Assembly (NCBI RefSeq): GCF_036245865.1
Contig: NZ_BTTW01000002.1
Location: 62,001-126,000, forward strand
Reading direction: 5' to 3'
DNA length: 64,000 nucleotides
Origin: Corallococcus caeni
Lineage (GTDB): Bacteria; Myxococcota; Myxococcia; Myxococcales; Myxococcaceae
The position numbers and the translations under genes were made by a program. Shown here piece after piece: positions 44,323 to 56,169 of this stretch. Positions within the stretch are counted from its first letter, which is position 1. Each line of letters starts with the position of its first letter. The notes below the pieces were generated by a model, which was not told the origin of the DNA, made no database searches, and was given only the letters and a program-made list of their open reading frames with translations.

Positions 44323-44664
44323 ATGGCGCGCAAGGCACAGGGACCACAGGACACCGGGAACCAGGCGGGCGGGCGGCCCGCGCGGCGCAAGACGACGCCC
44401 CGGAAGAAGGCGGGCACGGCGAACGCCAGCGAGGGGCGCCTGGAGCTGCGCCGGGACATCGCGGAGTACCGCGCCGCCGCGGAGGCCCAGGCGGACGTCG
44501 TGCGCGAGCGCATCAACGCCGCGCTGGAGGTCAGCCGCCGCACCCGCGAGGAGATCGAGCAGCGCATCGCCAGCGAGCTGCACACCCCGCGCGTCACCGC
44601 CGCGAAGAAGGCCGCCCCGGCGCGCAAGCGCACCCGCGCCTCCACCCGCGCGTCGGCGAAGTAG
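44323..44664 (+). CDS. basic Lys/Arg/Ala-rich protein, possible nucleoid-associated protein
   Basis: A 113-residue protein. Both ends are strongly basic and low complexity (RPARRKTTPRKKAG; AAKKAAPARKRTRASTRASAK, like histone-H1 tails), and the middle is a helical segment (RLELRRDIAEYRAAAEAQ, EVSRRTREEIEQRIA). DNA binding is plausible, but there is no defined domain. The start at ATG 44323 follows a GGGGG run. Convergent with the next gene. Confidence 0.65.
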   Translation: MARKAQGPQDTGNQAGGRPARRKTTPRKKAGTANASEGRLELRRDIAEYRAAAEAQADVVRERINAALEVSRRTREEIEQRIASELHTPRVTAAKKAAPARKRTRASTRASAK

Positions 44665-44687
44665 GGCGCCGTGGGCCCTGGAGCCTC

Positions 44688-45791
44688 CTAGGAGCGGAGC
44701 GCGGGGACGCGCGCGGCCTGCGCCGCCCCCTCCGCGCCGGAGGACTCCAGGTCCAGGGCGGAGAGCTTGTCCGCGAGGGCCTGGACCCGGTCGCCGCTTC
44801 CTCCGAGGGGGGACGCGCCCCGGGCCCCGATGAAGCACACGCGAGCGCGCTCCAGCAGGGCCACCTGGGCGTGCAGCTGCGCGAGGAGGCGCTCCTGGCG
44901 GCGTGACAGCGCGTCCAGGTGGTTGAGCTCCTCACCCAGCGACGCGGCGGCGCGCTCCAACTGGCGCCGGGCCACGCCGTCCTGCGCGTCCTGGGCGCGC
45001 TTCTTCAATTCCTGCACCTGCGAGTCCACGCTCCCCTGAGACGCGGCGGCGAGCTGGGCCTCCAGCTCCGTGTGGGACTCCGCCAGCGTGAAGGCGTCCC
45101 GGGCCAGCTTGCCGAGCACGGCCTGGAGCTTCTCCCGGCCCGGGCCCGTGGCCAGCTTGTGCGCCTCTTCCAGGCTCTGGCGGTAGAGCGTGAGCGCCCG
45201 GGCCACCAGCCCGCGCACCTCGCCGGTGAGCGTGGCCTCCAGGCGCATGCCCCGGGTGGCCACCGCGTCCAGGTCCATGGCCAGGTTCGCCGGCAGCGTG
45301 CCGATGCTCCAGAACAGCGCCACCACCGCGTAGTCCACCAGCAGCGGGAAGTAGCCCCGGGCCGGCAGGAAGCGCGCGTCGAGCACGTCCTGCACGTACA
45401 GCCCCAGCGCCGTGGTGACGGCGGCGGCCCCGGCGCACAGCGCGATCTGCGCGGGGGTGCCCACGCTGTCGCGCCCGTTGCCCCGCCACGCCAGCAGGCC
45501 CGCGGCGAGCGCGCCCGCCACCGCGTGTTGCCAGGACGACGGCAGTCCCAGCACATAGGGCAGGGCGGGCAGCAGCACCATCGCCGCGCGCACCAGGGCG
45601 TTCTCCGCCGCCTTCGGCTTCACCGCGGTGACGGCCGCCGCCATCAGCGCGAAGTAGCCCGGATCCACCGGGACGCGCAGCACCTGCCGCGCCACGCCGG
45701 CCACCATCGCCATGGCCCCGGCGCCCACGAGCGCGGACAGGCAGCGCGACTCGAAGTCCTCCCGCCGGATGAGTTGGATGGAGAGCGACAT
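44688..45791 (-). CDS. multispanning membrane protein with cytoplasmic coiled coil
   Basis: A 367-residue protein. The N-terminal 170 residues hold about six hydrophobic helices (e.g. LSALVGAGAMAMVAGVARQV, YFALMAAAVTAV, LPALPYVLGLP). The second half is soluble, helical and coiled coil (LEEAHKLATGPGREKLQAVLG, VQELKKRAQDAQDGVARRQLE). This resembles FUSC-type inner-membrane proteins without a firm match. It lies 28 bases after the vWA protein gene on the same strand, so the two probably form an operon. Confidence 0.65.
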   Translation of the reverse strand: MSLSIQLIRREDFESRCLSALVGAGAMAMVAGVARQVLRVPVDPGYFALMAAAVTAVKPKAAENALVRAAMVLLPALPYVLGLPSSWQHAVAGALAAGLLAWRGNGRDSVGTPAQIALCAGAAAVTTALGLYVQDVLDARFLPARGYFPLLVDYAVVALFWSIGTLPANLAMDLDAVATRGMRLEATLTGEVRGLVARALTLYRQSLEEAHKLATGPGREKLQAVLGKLARDAFTLAESHTELEAQLAAASQGSVDSQVQELKKRAQDAQDGVARRQLERAAASLGEELNHLDALSRRQERLLAQLHAQVALLERARVCFIGARGASPLGGSGDRVQALADKLSALDLESSGAEGAAQAARVPALRS

Positions 45792-45819
45792 GGCGCACCG
45801 TTCCGTACGTCGGGAGTGA

Positions 45820-47322
45820 CTAGTAGGAGTTGCTCTGCCCGAAGTTCTTCATCGTCTTCTTCTTGAGCGCCATGGACGCATCCCGCACGTCCGCGTCGCT
45901 CCGGGCGTTCCCATAGGCTGCCTGGGTCTGGTCCACGTCCGCAAGCTCCCCCGAGAGCGCGGCCGCCGAGGTGCCGAAGAGTCGACGCGCGTTGCCCAGC
46001 AGGTCGAGCGCGCCCGTGCGGTCGCCGCTCTTCATCGCCTCCGCGGCCGCTTGCAGCTGCTGCGTGCCCAGCGCGCGGATGGCGTGGACGCGCACGTCGC
46101 GGTCCAGGTTCGCGTGCACCACCTGGACGTCGTCCGTCACCTTCGCGCCCAGGGCCAGCGTCACCTGCGACGGCTGGTTGGCCGTCACGTCCACGTACGC
46201 CACCGCGGCGTCCAGCACGTTCATGTCCTTCGCGTCCGAGGGCGCGTCCAGCGTCAGCTTCACCACCACGCGCGCGGACTGGCCGCCCGTCAGGTCGTAG
46301 AGGGGGATGCGCACGGTGTTGCCCTCGCGCGTGGACGGCAGGCCCATCACCTCCACGCCGCTCACGCCGGGCGGCAGCGTCAGCGTCAGGCTCACGTTGC
46401 GAGCGACGGTGCTGGCGGCCTGCTCCAGCTCGCGGGTGAAGATGGTGGCCAGCTGCGAGGAGTCGCTGATGAAGCCGGAGAAGCCGCCGCCGCGCTCGGC
46501 CATGCCGCGCATCAGCGTGTCGTTGAAGCCGGTCCCCACGCCCAGCGCGCTCACGGTGATGCCCGTCTCGCGGATCCTCCCCACCTCGGAGAAGAGCCCG
46601 TTGTTGGACGTCACGCCCTCGGTGGGCTCGCCGTCGCTCAGCAGGATGGCGCGCGTCACCCGGTAGTCGCTGGCGTACGCGCGCACCGCCTCCGCGCCCG
46701 CCACCAGCCCGCCGCTCATGTTCGTGCCGCCGTTCACCTGGATGGCTTCGATGGTGCCCAGGAGCTCGCGGCGCGTGGTTTCGTCAATCTTCACGCTGGG
46801 CACCACCGTCACGTCGGAGCCGTAGTGCACCAGCGCCAGCCGGTCGCCCTCGCGCAGCTGCCGCACCAGCTCCTGGGCCGCGCGCTTCGCGTCCGCCAGC
46901 TTGCCGCCATCCATGGACCCGGAGCGGTCCACCACCAGCGCCAGGTTCACCGGCACGCGCTGGGTCTTCTCCGGCAGGCGCGCGGACAGCTCGAACACCG
47001 CGAAGGCCTCACCCGGCCCCGCCTTCACGTAGGCGCCGGACAGCTTGCCCGTGAGCTCCACCGTGCCGGCGTTGCCGGAAGCGGGCCGGCCCAGCACGAC
47101 GGGCAGCACCCCGTTGACGGGCGTCTCATCCGGCTGCACCACGGTGTGGGTCCGGTCCAGGGCCCCCGGGGTGGGCGTGCTCCGGCGCGTGTGCCCGTTG
47201 GGGAGCGTGTTGCCCATGGGCGGGTGCGACGAGGTCTTCGCGAAGAGCGAACGCGCGTCGAGCGCGAGCGCGCCCAGGAACAGCAGGCCAGCAAGGGACA
47301 GCAGCAGTTTGGTGCGGTTCAT
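45820..47322 (-). CDS. exported von Willebrand factor A domain protein
   Basis: A 500-residue protein with a signal anchor (LLLSLAGLLFLGALALDA). A vWA domain occupies about residues 140-310, with an intact metal-ion-dependent adhesion site: VDRSGSMDGGK (DxSxS), GGTNMSGGL (Thr) and LLSDGEPTEG. C-terminal beta segments and a helical tail follow. Such proteins bind protein ligands through Mg2+. ATG 47322 begins the signal and the frame is open a little further. It shares a strand and likely an operon with the membrane protein downstream. Confidence 0.85.
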   Translation of the reverse strand: MNRTKLLLSLAGLLFLGALALDARSLFAKTSSHPPMGNTLPNGHTRRSTPTPGALDRTHTVVQPDETPVNGVLPVVLGRPASGNAGTVELTGKLSGAYVKAGPGEAFAVFELSARLPEKTQRVPVNLALVVDRSGSMDGGKLADAKRAAQELVRQLREGDRLALVHYGSDVTVVPSVKIDETTRRELLGTIEAIQVNGGTNMSGGLVAGAEAVRAYASDYRVTRAILLSDGEPTEGVTSNNGLFSEVGRIRETGITVSALGVGTGFNDTLMRGMAERGGGFSGFISDSSQLATIFTRELEQAASTVARNVSLTLTLPPGVSGVEVMGLPSTREGNTVRIPLYDLTGGQSARVVVKLTLDAPSDAKDMNVLDAAVAYVDVTANQPSQVTLALGAKVTDDVQVVHANLDRDVRVHAIRALGTQQLQAAAEAMKSGDRTGALDLLGNARRLFGTSAAALSGELADVDQTQAAYGNARSDADVRDASMALKKKTMKNFGQSNSY

Positions 47323-47390
47323 GCGCGGCGGACCTTCCCCCAAGGGGTGCGAGCGGACGAGCACACGCTCGCAGAGCCGTCACCCGGGCG

Positions 47391-47429
47391 CATCGGTCAC
47401 TGGGAGGACCCTCCTCCCGATGACCGATG
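47391..47429 (-). terminator. strong hairpin terminator after the hybrid kinase gene
   Basis: CATCGGTCA and TGACCGATG form the outer 9-bp stem. GGGAGGA and TCCTCCC form the inner 7-bp stem, with a CCC loop. It lies 30 bases after the kinase stop codon and 69 bases before the start of the vWA gene. Confidence 0.75.
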
Positions 47430-47459
47430 GGGCGGATCCGAACCGGAGGCCGCCTGGGG

Positions 47460-50306
<2,847 letters not shown>

Positions 50307-50513
50307 GCTGGGGACTCGCGGTGGAAGAACTTGGCCGTGCGGGCGGAACGCCTGGGGACGCGGACGTGGACAGTCGAACGATTGAGGATCGCCGACATGC
50401 AGGCAAGGGGGCCTGCGGGAAGAGCGTGACGATGGAAAGCATTCCCTGTCCTTGAGGATGGAGTGGGCTCTGGCTTCTGTCTTCCTTTCTTCCCGGGAGG
50501 CGGCGATGACACC

Positions 50514-52268
50514 ATGATGCGTGCGGAAAGCCTCGGCATGTCCGGCGTCACCTCTCCAGCCTCGGATGCCCGCGTGACGGACGGGGATGCCCCGCTCCTG
50601 TCAACGCGCGTCATGGACGCGGAAGGGGTTGTGCTCGTCGAGTGCACGGGCCGTGTGCCTTCATTCAACGCACAAGCCGCGGCGCACTTCGGCATCCCGG
50701 TTCCCCTCCACATCGAGCACGCCCGCCTGCCTGGGTGTGAATGGGTGCGCGCGGACGGCACACCGCTGCCGCCGGATGAGTCGCCCCTCGCGCGAGCGCT
50801 GGCGGGCGAAGCGGTGGACGCCTCCGTGTGGAACGTGCTGCGGCCGGATGGGACGCGCATCGCGCTGCGGTGCACGGCGGTGCCGGTGCGGGGCGCGGAC
50901 GGGCAGGTCGCCGCGGCGCTCCTGCGCACGCATGCCTTGGACACGTTGCCCGTGGCGGTGCTGGATGCGTCGCGCCTGCTGGCGGAGGCCGGGGCGCTGC
51001 TGGGCACGTCGGTGGACGCGGAGGCGCGGCTGGAGCCGCTGCTCAAGCTGCTGGTGCCCTCGCTGGGGGACGGCGCGCTGCTCGTCCTCCGGGGCCCGGG
51101 TGGCGCGGGGCAGGAGGCCCTGCGGGTGGCGGCGTCGCTGCACGCGGACCCGGGCCGGCACGCGCTCCTGCGGGAGTTGCTCACGCGCTATCCGCTGGAG
51201 CCGCTCGTGCCGGGCGGGCTGCCCGGGGCGTTCGTGTCCGGGGCGGTGGGGCGGCTGCCCCTCCTGTCCGAGGAGCACGTCGCGGCCCTCGCGCTGGACG
51301 CGGAGCACGCGCGGCTGATGCGCGAGCTGGGGCCGCACGGCTGCCTGAGCGTGCCGCTGGGCGCGCGCGGCAACGTGCTGGGCGCGCTGCTGCTGCTGCG
51401 CTCCAACGGGCCGCGGGCCTTCGGCGCGGAGGAGGAGCACTTCCTCACGGAGCTGGCCCACCGCACCGCGCTCTACCTGGAGAACGCGCGGCTGTACCGC
51501 GAGGCGCGCGAGGCGGTGCGCCAGCGCGACGAGTTCCTGGGCATCGCGAGCCACGAGCTGAAGACGCCGCTCACGCCGCTGAGCCTCAAGGTGCAGCTGC
51601 TGCAGAAGCAGGTGGTGGTGCTGGCGCGCGAGGGCAAGGAGGTGCCCACCGAGCGCGTCGCCGAAGCGCTGGACGTGGTGCAGCGCCAGGTGCGCCGGCT
51701 GTCGGGGCTGGTGGACAACCTGCTGGACGTGTCGCGCATCACCGCGGGCCGGCTGCGGCTGGAGCTGGAGGAGCTGGACCTGGCGAGCGTGGCCGCGGAA
51801 ATCCTCTACCGCTTCTCCCCCGCGGCGGCGCAGGCCGGCACGGAGCTGGGCCTGGAGGCGCCGGTGCCGGTGGTGGGCCGCTGGGACCGGCTGCGGCTGG
51901 AGCAGGTGGTGACGAACCTGGTGTCCAACGCGCTCAAGTACGGCGCGGGCCAGCCCGTCATCGTGGGCGTGGAGGCGCAGGGCTCACTGGCGCGGCTCAC
52001 CGTGAAGGACCACGGCATCGGCATCGCGCCGGACGACCTGGCGCGCATCTTCGAGCGCTTCGAGCGCGCGGTGAGCGACCGGCACTACGGCGGCCTGGGC
52101 CTGGGGCTCTACATCACCCGCCAGATTGTCGAGGCGTTCGGCGGCACGGTGCGCGCCGTCAGCACGCCCGGGCAGGGCGCCACGTTCATCCTGGAGCTGC
52201 CCCGGGGCGACATCCCGGAGGAGTGGCTCAGCGCGCACGCGGCGCCGGGGCCGACCCAGGGCGAGTAG
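50514..52268 (+). CDS. GAF-domain sensor histidine kinase
   Basis: A 584-residue soluble kinase: an N-terminal PAS-like segment (about 35-150), a GAF domain (about 160-325; CLSVPLGARGNVLGALLLLR), HisKA with H347 in GIASHELKTPLTPLSL, and HATPase (TNLVSNALKYGAGQP, DHGIGIAPDD, GLGLGLYITRQIVEAFGG). No membrane helix. It runs divergently from the hybrid kinase at 47460. No response regulator is adjacent. Two ATGs in a row form the start. Confidence 0.92.
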   Translation: MMRAESLGMSGVTSPASDARVTDGDAPLLSTRVMDAEGVVLVECTGRVPSFNAQAAAHFGIPVPLHIEHARLPGCEWVRADGTPLPPDESPLARALAGEAVDASVWNVLRPDGTRIALRCTAVPVRGADGQVAAALLRTHALDTLPVAVLDASRLLAEAGALLGTSVDAEARLEPLLKLLVPSLGDGALLVLRGPGGAGQEALRVAASLHADPGRHALLRELLTRYPLEPLVPGGLPGAFVSGAVGRLPLLSEEHVAALALDAEHARLMRELGPHGCLSVPLGARGNVLGALLLLRSNGPRAFGAEEEHFLTELAHRTALYLENARLYREAREAVRQRDEFLGIASHELKTPLTPLSLKVQLLQKQVVVLAREGKEVPTERVAEALDVVQRQVRRLSGLVDNLLDVSRITAGRLRLELEELDLASVAAEILYRFSPAAAQAGTELGLEAPVPVVGRWDRLRLEQVVTNLVSNALKYGAGQPVIVGVEAQGSLARLTVKDHGIGIAPDDLARIFERFERAVSDRHYGGLGLGLYITRQIVEAFGGTVRAVSTPGQGATFILELPRGDIPEEWLSAHAAPGPTQGE

Positions 52269-52280
52269 CCGCCAGTCCGC

Positions 52281-52796
52281 TCAGGCGACCTCCAGCACCG
52301 TCCACTCGCGCACCTCGCCCGCGAGCGTCACCTCCACCACGTCGCCGGCCTTCTTGCCCAGCAGGGCGCGGCCCACGGGCGAGCTGGGGGTGATGACGGA
52401 GAGGAAGCCGTCGCCCCCGGGGCCGGTGAGCTCGGTGCCCGCGCCGGCGGGGAGCACGAAGAAGGTGCGCTCGGCGAAGCCGTCCTCGTCCTCGGTGCTG
52501 CAGTCCACCAGGGCGCCCAGGCCCACGGGCCCCTGGCGCGGAAAGCGCGGCAGCTCCTTCTGGCCGAAGGCGGTCAGCGCCTGCAGCTCTTCTTGAAGGC
52601 GGCGGGCGCGCTGGGCCTGGCCCGTGGCGAGGCTGCCGTACTCGATGGCGGCGCGGCCGTCCTCCTTCTTCTCGGACTCCGTGGCGAGGCTGCGGGCGGC
52701 CTCGCGGGCGTCAGCCTCCGCGCGGTGGGCCAGCCGGTCGCTCTGCTGGAGCCGCTCGGCCAGTTGGTGGAGCAGGGTGTGCTTGTCGAGTCGCAT
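52281..52796 (-). CDS. GreA/GreB-family transcription elongation factor
   Basis: A 171-residue protein. An N-terminal coiled coil (residues about 5-75: ERLQQSDRLAHRAEADAREA) is followed by an FKBP-like C-terminal domain (FFVLPAGAGTELTGPGGDGFL, SPVGRALLGKKAGDVVEV). The SPVGRALLGKKxGD stretch is the diagnostic Gre signature. The coiled coil is divergent from canonical GreA, so it may be a Gre paralogue with another RNA-polymerase role. The frame is open further upstream; ATG 52796 begins the coiled coil. It is divergent from the rhodanese gene. Confidence 0.85.
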   Translation of the reverse strand: MRLDKHTLLHQLAERLQQSDRLAHRAEADAREAARSLATESEKKEDGRAAIEYGSLATGQAQRARRLQEELQALTAFGQKELPRFPRQGPVGLGALVDCSTEDEDGFAERTFFVLPAGAGTELTGPGGDGFLSVITPSSPVGRALLGKKAGDVVEVTLAGEVREWTVLEVA

Positions 52797-52874
52797 GGGT
52801 ATCGGTACAGGACTGTAGCGCCCGGTGCGAACGCCTCCAGTTTTCAGCCCGGCGGAGCCCCATGCTTTGATTGA

Positions 52875-53165
52875 ATGGGACCCATGACGCCTCAGGAACG
52901 CTCGCAGAAGGCCCACGAACTCGTCGCGAAGGGCGCCGTGCTGCTGGACGTGCGCACCCCGGAGGAGTTCCAGCAGGGACACCCGGAAGTCGCCCGCAAC
53001 ATCCCCGTGCAGGTCCTGGCCCAGCGCCTCTCGGAGGTGGGCCCGGTGGGCACGTCCGTGGTGGTGTACTGCGCGGCGGGAGGCCGCAGCGCGGTGGCCG
53101 CGGAGCTCTTGCGCAAGGGCGGCTTCCCGGACGTGTTCGACCTGGGGTCGGTCAAGAACTGGTAG
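52875..53165 (+). CDS. cytoplasmic rhodanese-domain protein
   Basis: A 96-residue single rhodanese domain: LLDVRTPEEFQQGHPEVARNIPVQ and the active loop VVVYCAAGGRSAVA with catalytic Cys. It ends DVFDLGSVKNW. No signal peptide, unlike the lipoprotein rhodanese at 3449. ATG 52884 is an alternative start. Confidence 0.88.
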   Translation: MGPMTPQERSQKAHELVAKGAVLLDVRTPEEFQQGHPEVARNIPVQVLAQRLSEVGPVGTSVVVYCAAGGRSAVAAELLRKGGFPDVFDLGSVKNW

Positions 53166-53188
53166 GCCCAACGGGTGAGCCCGCGCCG

Positions 53189-53212
53189 CCGGCCCACGTG
53201 ACAGCGGGCCGG
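53189..53212 (+). terminator. hairpin terminator after the rhodanese gene
   Basis: CCGGCCC and GGGCCGG form a perfect 7-bp stem with a 10-base loop, 23 bases after the rhodanese stop codon and before the transporter gene. Confidence 0.6.
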
Positions 53213-53244
53213 GTCTTGCGTCAGCGTGCGCGCTGAAAAGCGCC

Positions 53245-54132
53245 ATGCAGACCCGCACCACCGGCTTCCTCCTCGTCGCCCTGTCCGGCGCCTCCTTTGG
53301 CGCGCTGGGCCTGTTCGCGCGCCTGGCCTACGCGGCGGGCACGGACATGCCCACGCTGCTGTTCCTGCGCTTCTCACTGGCGGGGCTGGTGCTCGCGGCC
53401 GTGATGGTCGCGAAGGGCGGCACGTGGCCCCGGGGCCGCGTGCTGGGTGGCCTGGTGCTGCTGGGCGCGGTGGGCTACTTCACGGAAGGCAGCGTCTACT
53501 TCATCGCGCTCCAGCACGCGTCCGCCGGGCTGGTGGCGCTCTTGCTCTACCTCTTCCCCGCGCTGGTGGCCGTCATCCAGGTGGCCCTGGGGCGTGAGCA
53601 CCTGAGCCGTCCCCGCTGGCTCGCGGTGGGGCTGGCCCTGTGCGGCACGGCGCTCACGGTGGACCCGGGGCCGGACGCGAAGCCGCTGGGCATTGCCCTG
53701 GGCGTGCTGTCGGCGGTCATCTACGCGCTCTATGTCCTGTCCAGCGCGCGGGTGGCGGGGCCGGCGGGACCGCTCGCGGCGAGCACCGTCGTCCCGCTGT
53801 CCGCGGGGCTCGCCTTCGGGGCGCTGATGCTGGTGAAGGGCCCGTCCTTTCCCCAGACGTTGGGCGGCTGGGGTGCGGTGGCGGGCCTGTCGCTGCTGTC
53901 CACGGTGGTGGCGATGCTCACGTTCTTCGCGGGCCTCAAGCGCATTGGCCCGGTGAACACGTCGCTGCTCTCCACGCTGGAGCCGGTGATGGCGGTGGTG
54001 CTGGGCGCCATCTTCCTGGGTGAGCGGCTGTCGCTCCGGCAGGGCCTGGGCGGCCTGCTCATCCTCGTGGCGGTGGTGGTGCTGGCCCGGAATGACTCCG
54101 GCCGCCCGGAAGCTGGAGCGGCCGGAGCCTGA
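53245..54132 (+). CDS. EamA-family (DMT) transporter
   Basis: A 295-residue inner-membrane transporter with about ten helices arranged as two EamA repeats (SGASFGALGLFARLAYAAG at the first repeat, LSAVIYALYVLSSARVAGP at the second). The repeat ends carry the usual TSLLSTLEPVMAVVLGAIFLGE. These drug/metabolite transporters export amino acids or small metabolites. Substrate unknown. It converges on the lipoprotein hydrolase gene with 10 bases between. Confidence 0.9.
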   Translation: MQTRTTGFLLVALSGASFGALGLFARLAYAAGTDMPTLLFLRFSLAGLVLAAVMVAKGGTWPRGRVLGGLVLLGAVGYFTEGSVYFIALQHASAGLVALLLYLFPALVAVIQVALGREHLSRPRWLAVGLALCGTALTVDPGPDAKPLGIALGVLSAVIYALYVLSSARVAGPAGPLAASTVVPLSAGLAFGALMLVKGPSFPQTLGGWGAVAGLSLLSTVVAMLTFFAGLKRIGPVNTSLLSTLEPVMAVVLGAIFLGERLSLRQGLGGLLILVAVVVLARNDSGRPEAGAAGA

Positions 54133-54142
54133 AGCGCGCGGG

Positions 54143-55075
54143 CTACAGGCGCTTGAGGAACTGGTGCACGTCGTGCACGAAGCGCTCCGGGCGCTCGGCG
54201 TGCGGCGCGTGGCCGGTCTCCGGATAGAGCAGGTACTTCGCGCCGGGGATGGCGCGGGCCAGGGCGCGCTGCTCGTCCACGGAGAAGAAGCCGTCATGGT
54301 CCCCGCCGATGATCAGCGTGGGCACGCGGATGCGGCCCAGGCGCGCGGAGTGGTCCTCCGCGATGAGCCCGTCCAGCGCGTCCTGCCACACGCGCGCGGG
54401 CAGCTTGGAGCTCTCCGAGACCAGGGTGTTCAGATAGGACTGGGGCACGGGCGCGTAGAAGGTGCTGGCCTGGAACTCGTAGATGAAGGCGGGGTCCACG
54501 GGGTCGGTCAGCGTGTCGACGACCTCCTTGAGGCCCAGGGCCACTTCATTGCCCGCCACGGTGGGCGCGGAGCCCACCAGCACCAGCGCCCTCACGCGGT
54601 GGGGGAAGTCCAGCGCCACCTGCTGCGCGATGAAGCTGCCCATGGAGTGGCCCACGAGCACGGCGCGCGAGACGTGCATCGCGTCCAGGAAGGCGACCAC
54701 GTCCCGGGCGAACGCCTGCTGCGTGTAGCAGCACAGCGGACGGGTCGAATCACCGTGGCCGCGCTGGTCCAGCGCGTACACGTGGAAGTCGCGAGGGAAG
54801 CGCGGCAGGTCCAGGTCCCAGGTGTGGTGCGAGTCCGTATAGCCGTGCAGGAAGACGACGACGGGCCCGTCCTGACGGCCCTGCTCCACGTAGCGGAGCG
54901 TGACGCCGGTGGACAGCCGCACGGAGCCCTCACGTGCGTTGGCGCCACCCCCGCGGTCGGAGTCCTCCAGCGCGGCCGGAGCACTCACGAGGTCGGGCTC
55001 GGAACCCGAAGCCATGTCGGGTCCACAGCCGGCGAACAGCAGCACCGCGAGGAGGGCAGGAAGGAACCGCGTCAT
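54143..55075 (-). CDS. alpha/beta-hydrolase lipoprotein
   Basis: A 310-residue enzyme with lipoprotein signal (AVLLFAGC, Cys17). Alpha/beta-hydrolase landmarks: oxyanion-hole FLHGYTDSHHTW, nucleophile elbow VGHSMGSFIA, the acid in IIGGDHDGFFS and the catalytic His near PETGHAPHAERPE. Related enzymes cleave esters or epoxides. Lipid anchoring is unusual but fits myxobacteria with many envelope lipoproteins. A 16-bp palindrome lies 92 bases upstream. Confidence 0.88.
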   Translation of the reverse strand: MTRFLPALLAVLLFAGCGPDMASGSEPDLVSAPAALEDSDRGGGANAREGSVRLSTGVTLRYVEQGRQDGPVVVFLHGYTDSHHTWDLDLPRFPRDFHVYALDQRGHGDSTRPLCCYTQQAFARDVVAFLDAMHVSRAVLVGHSMGSFIAQQVALDFPHRVRALVLVGSAPTVAGNEVALGLKEVVDTLTDPVDPAFIYEFQASTFYAPVPQSYLNTLVSESSKLPARVWQDALDGLIAEDHSARLGRIRVPTLIIGGDHDGFFSVDEQRALARAIPGAKYLLYPETGHAPHAERPERFVHDVHQFLKRL

Positions 55076-55167
55076 GCGTCAGGGCCTCTTTGGGATGGGA
55101 CGCGGCGGGTAGGTCCGCCGCGGGGATACACGCCATCCTAAAGAGACCTCTGACATCCCATCCGAAA

Positions 55168-55183
55168 ACCTGTCCTGACAGGT
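55168..55183. promoter_or_regulatory. palindrome upstream of the hydrolase gene, candidate operator
   Basis: ACCTGTC-CT-GACAGGT: perfect 7-base arms around 2 bases. It lies in the only intergenic stretch that can hold the hydrolase promoter. It could instead be the terminator stem of the upstream small gene, though it lacks a G+C-rich stem. Confidence 0.4.
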
Positions 55184-55229
55184 CGGAAACGACACCCGGA
55201 AGGGTCTGGCCCACCCCGGTCGGGGACGC

Positions 55230-55469
55230 CTAGTGGCAGGAGTACACCCGGGTGTCTTGGAGCCAATCCCGGCAGGTCACCATTCCTCCGCCGTAGTCAT
55301 CCGCGCGATAGGTGCACTCCTCTTCACCGGCACAGGCGACGACACTCCCGTCGTTGCACTCGACGACCACCTGGCACGGGCCCTCGTAGCGCTCCGTGGC
55401 ATAGGCCACCACGGGAACCAGCACGCCCAGCGCCAAGGCCACGCATGACACCAACGCCATCCACTTCAT
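55230..55469 (-). CDS. small secreted Cys-rich protein
   Basis: A 79-residue protein with a signal peptide (ALVSCVALALGVLVPVVAYA, cut likely after AYA). The mature 55 residues contain six Cys (GPCQVVVEC, SVVACAGEEEC, MVTCRDW, YSCH) that can form three disulfides. No family recognised. Codon use and signal peptide support it as a real gene. Confidence 0.7.
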   Translation of the reverse strand: MKWMALVSCVALALGVLVPVVAYATERYEGPCQVVVECNDGSVVACAGEEECTYRADDYGGGMVTCRDWLQDTRVYSCH

Positions 55470-55550
55470 GGAGACGCTCCTCGCCCATGGGGCGCTATGA
55501 GGTTTTCCATGTTAGTCTGGTCTATCGGCTCCCGGCGCGTCAAACCCTGC

Positions 55551-56123
55551 TCAGGGCCGCCGCGCGAAGATGAACTCGCCCACGCCGCCCAGGCGCTGTT
55601 CGCGCTTGAGGATGCGGAAGCCGGCGGTCTCCACCAGCCGGAAGGTGTCCCGGTTGAGGCGGCAGCCGCCGGACAGCCGCCGCCACGCGGGTGTCAGCAG
55701 GTCCTGCGCGGTGGCGATGGCGCGGTGGGGCGCCCGCACGTGCTCCAGCAGGCGCAGCTCACCGCCCGGCCGCAGGACGCGCATCACCTCCGCGAGCGCC
55801 GTGGCCGGCGCGTCCACGCAGCAGAACACCAGGCTGGAGACCACCGCGTCGAAGGAGCCGTCCGTGAACGGCAGCGCCTGCGCGTCCGCCTGGAGCAGCG
55901 CCACGCCGCTTCTGCGCGCCCGCGCCCGCACCAGCGCCTCCAGGTCCACGTCCACCGCCGTCACCGACGCCACCGTGTCCGGATAGGCCGGCAGCGCCAG
56001 GCCCGTGCCCGCGCCCACCTCCAGCACCTTGCCGGAAAGCCCCTCCACCAGCTGCCGCCGGGCGGCGTTCAGCCCCGCCCAGCCCAGCGGCGCCATCAGC
56101 GCGTCGTACGCCAGTGCCCTCAC
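55551..56123 (-). CDS. class I SAM-dependent methyltransferase
   Basis: A 190-residue UbiE-like methyltransferase: motif I VLEVGAGTGLALP, end of beta2 TAVDVDLEALVRA, DAQALPFTDGSFDAVVSSLVF, and MRVLRPGGELRLLEHVRAPH. It starts at a GTG 46 bases after the Lgt-family gene on the same strand, so it is probably co-transcribed with it. The substrate could be a lipid or quinone (inference from family). Confidence 0.88.
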   Translation of the reverse strand: MRALAYDALMAPLGWAGLNAARRQLVEGLSGKVLEVGAGTGLALPAYPDTVASVTAVDVDLEALVRARARRSGVALLQADAQALPFTDGSFDAVVSSLVFCCVDAPATALAEVMRVLRPGGELRLLEHVRAPHRAIATAQDLLTPAWRRLSGGCRLNRDTFRLVETAGFRILKREQRLGGVGEFIFARRP

Positions 56124-56169
56124 GTGGAACCCCCCTCCCAGCGAATCGCGGACCTGCCCATGGACCCTG

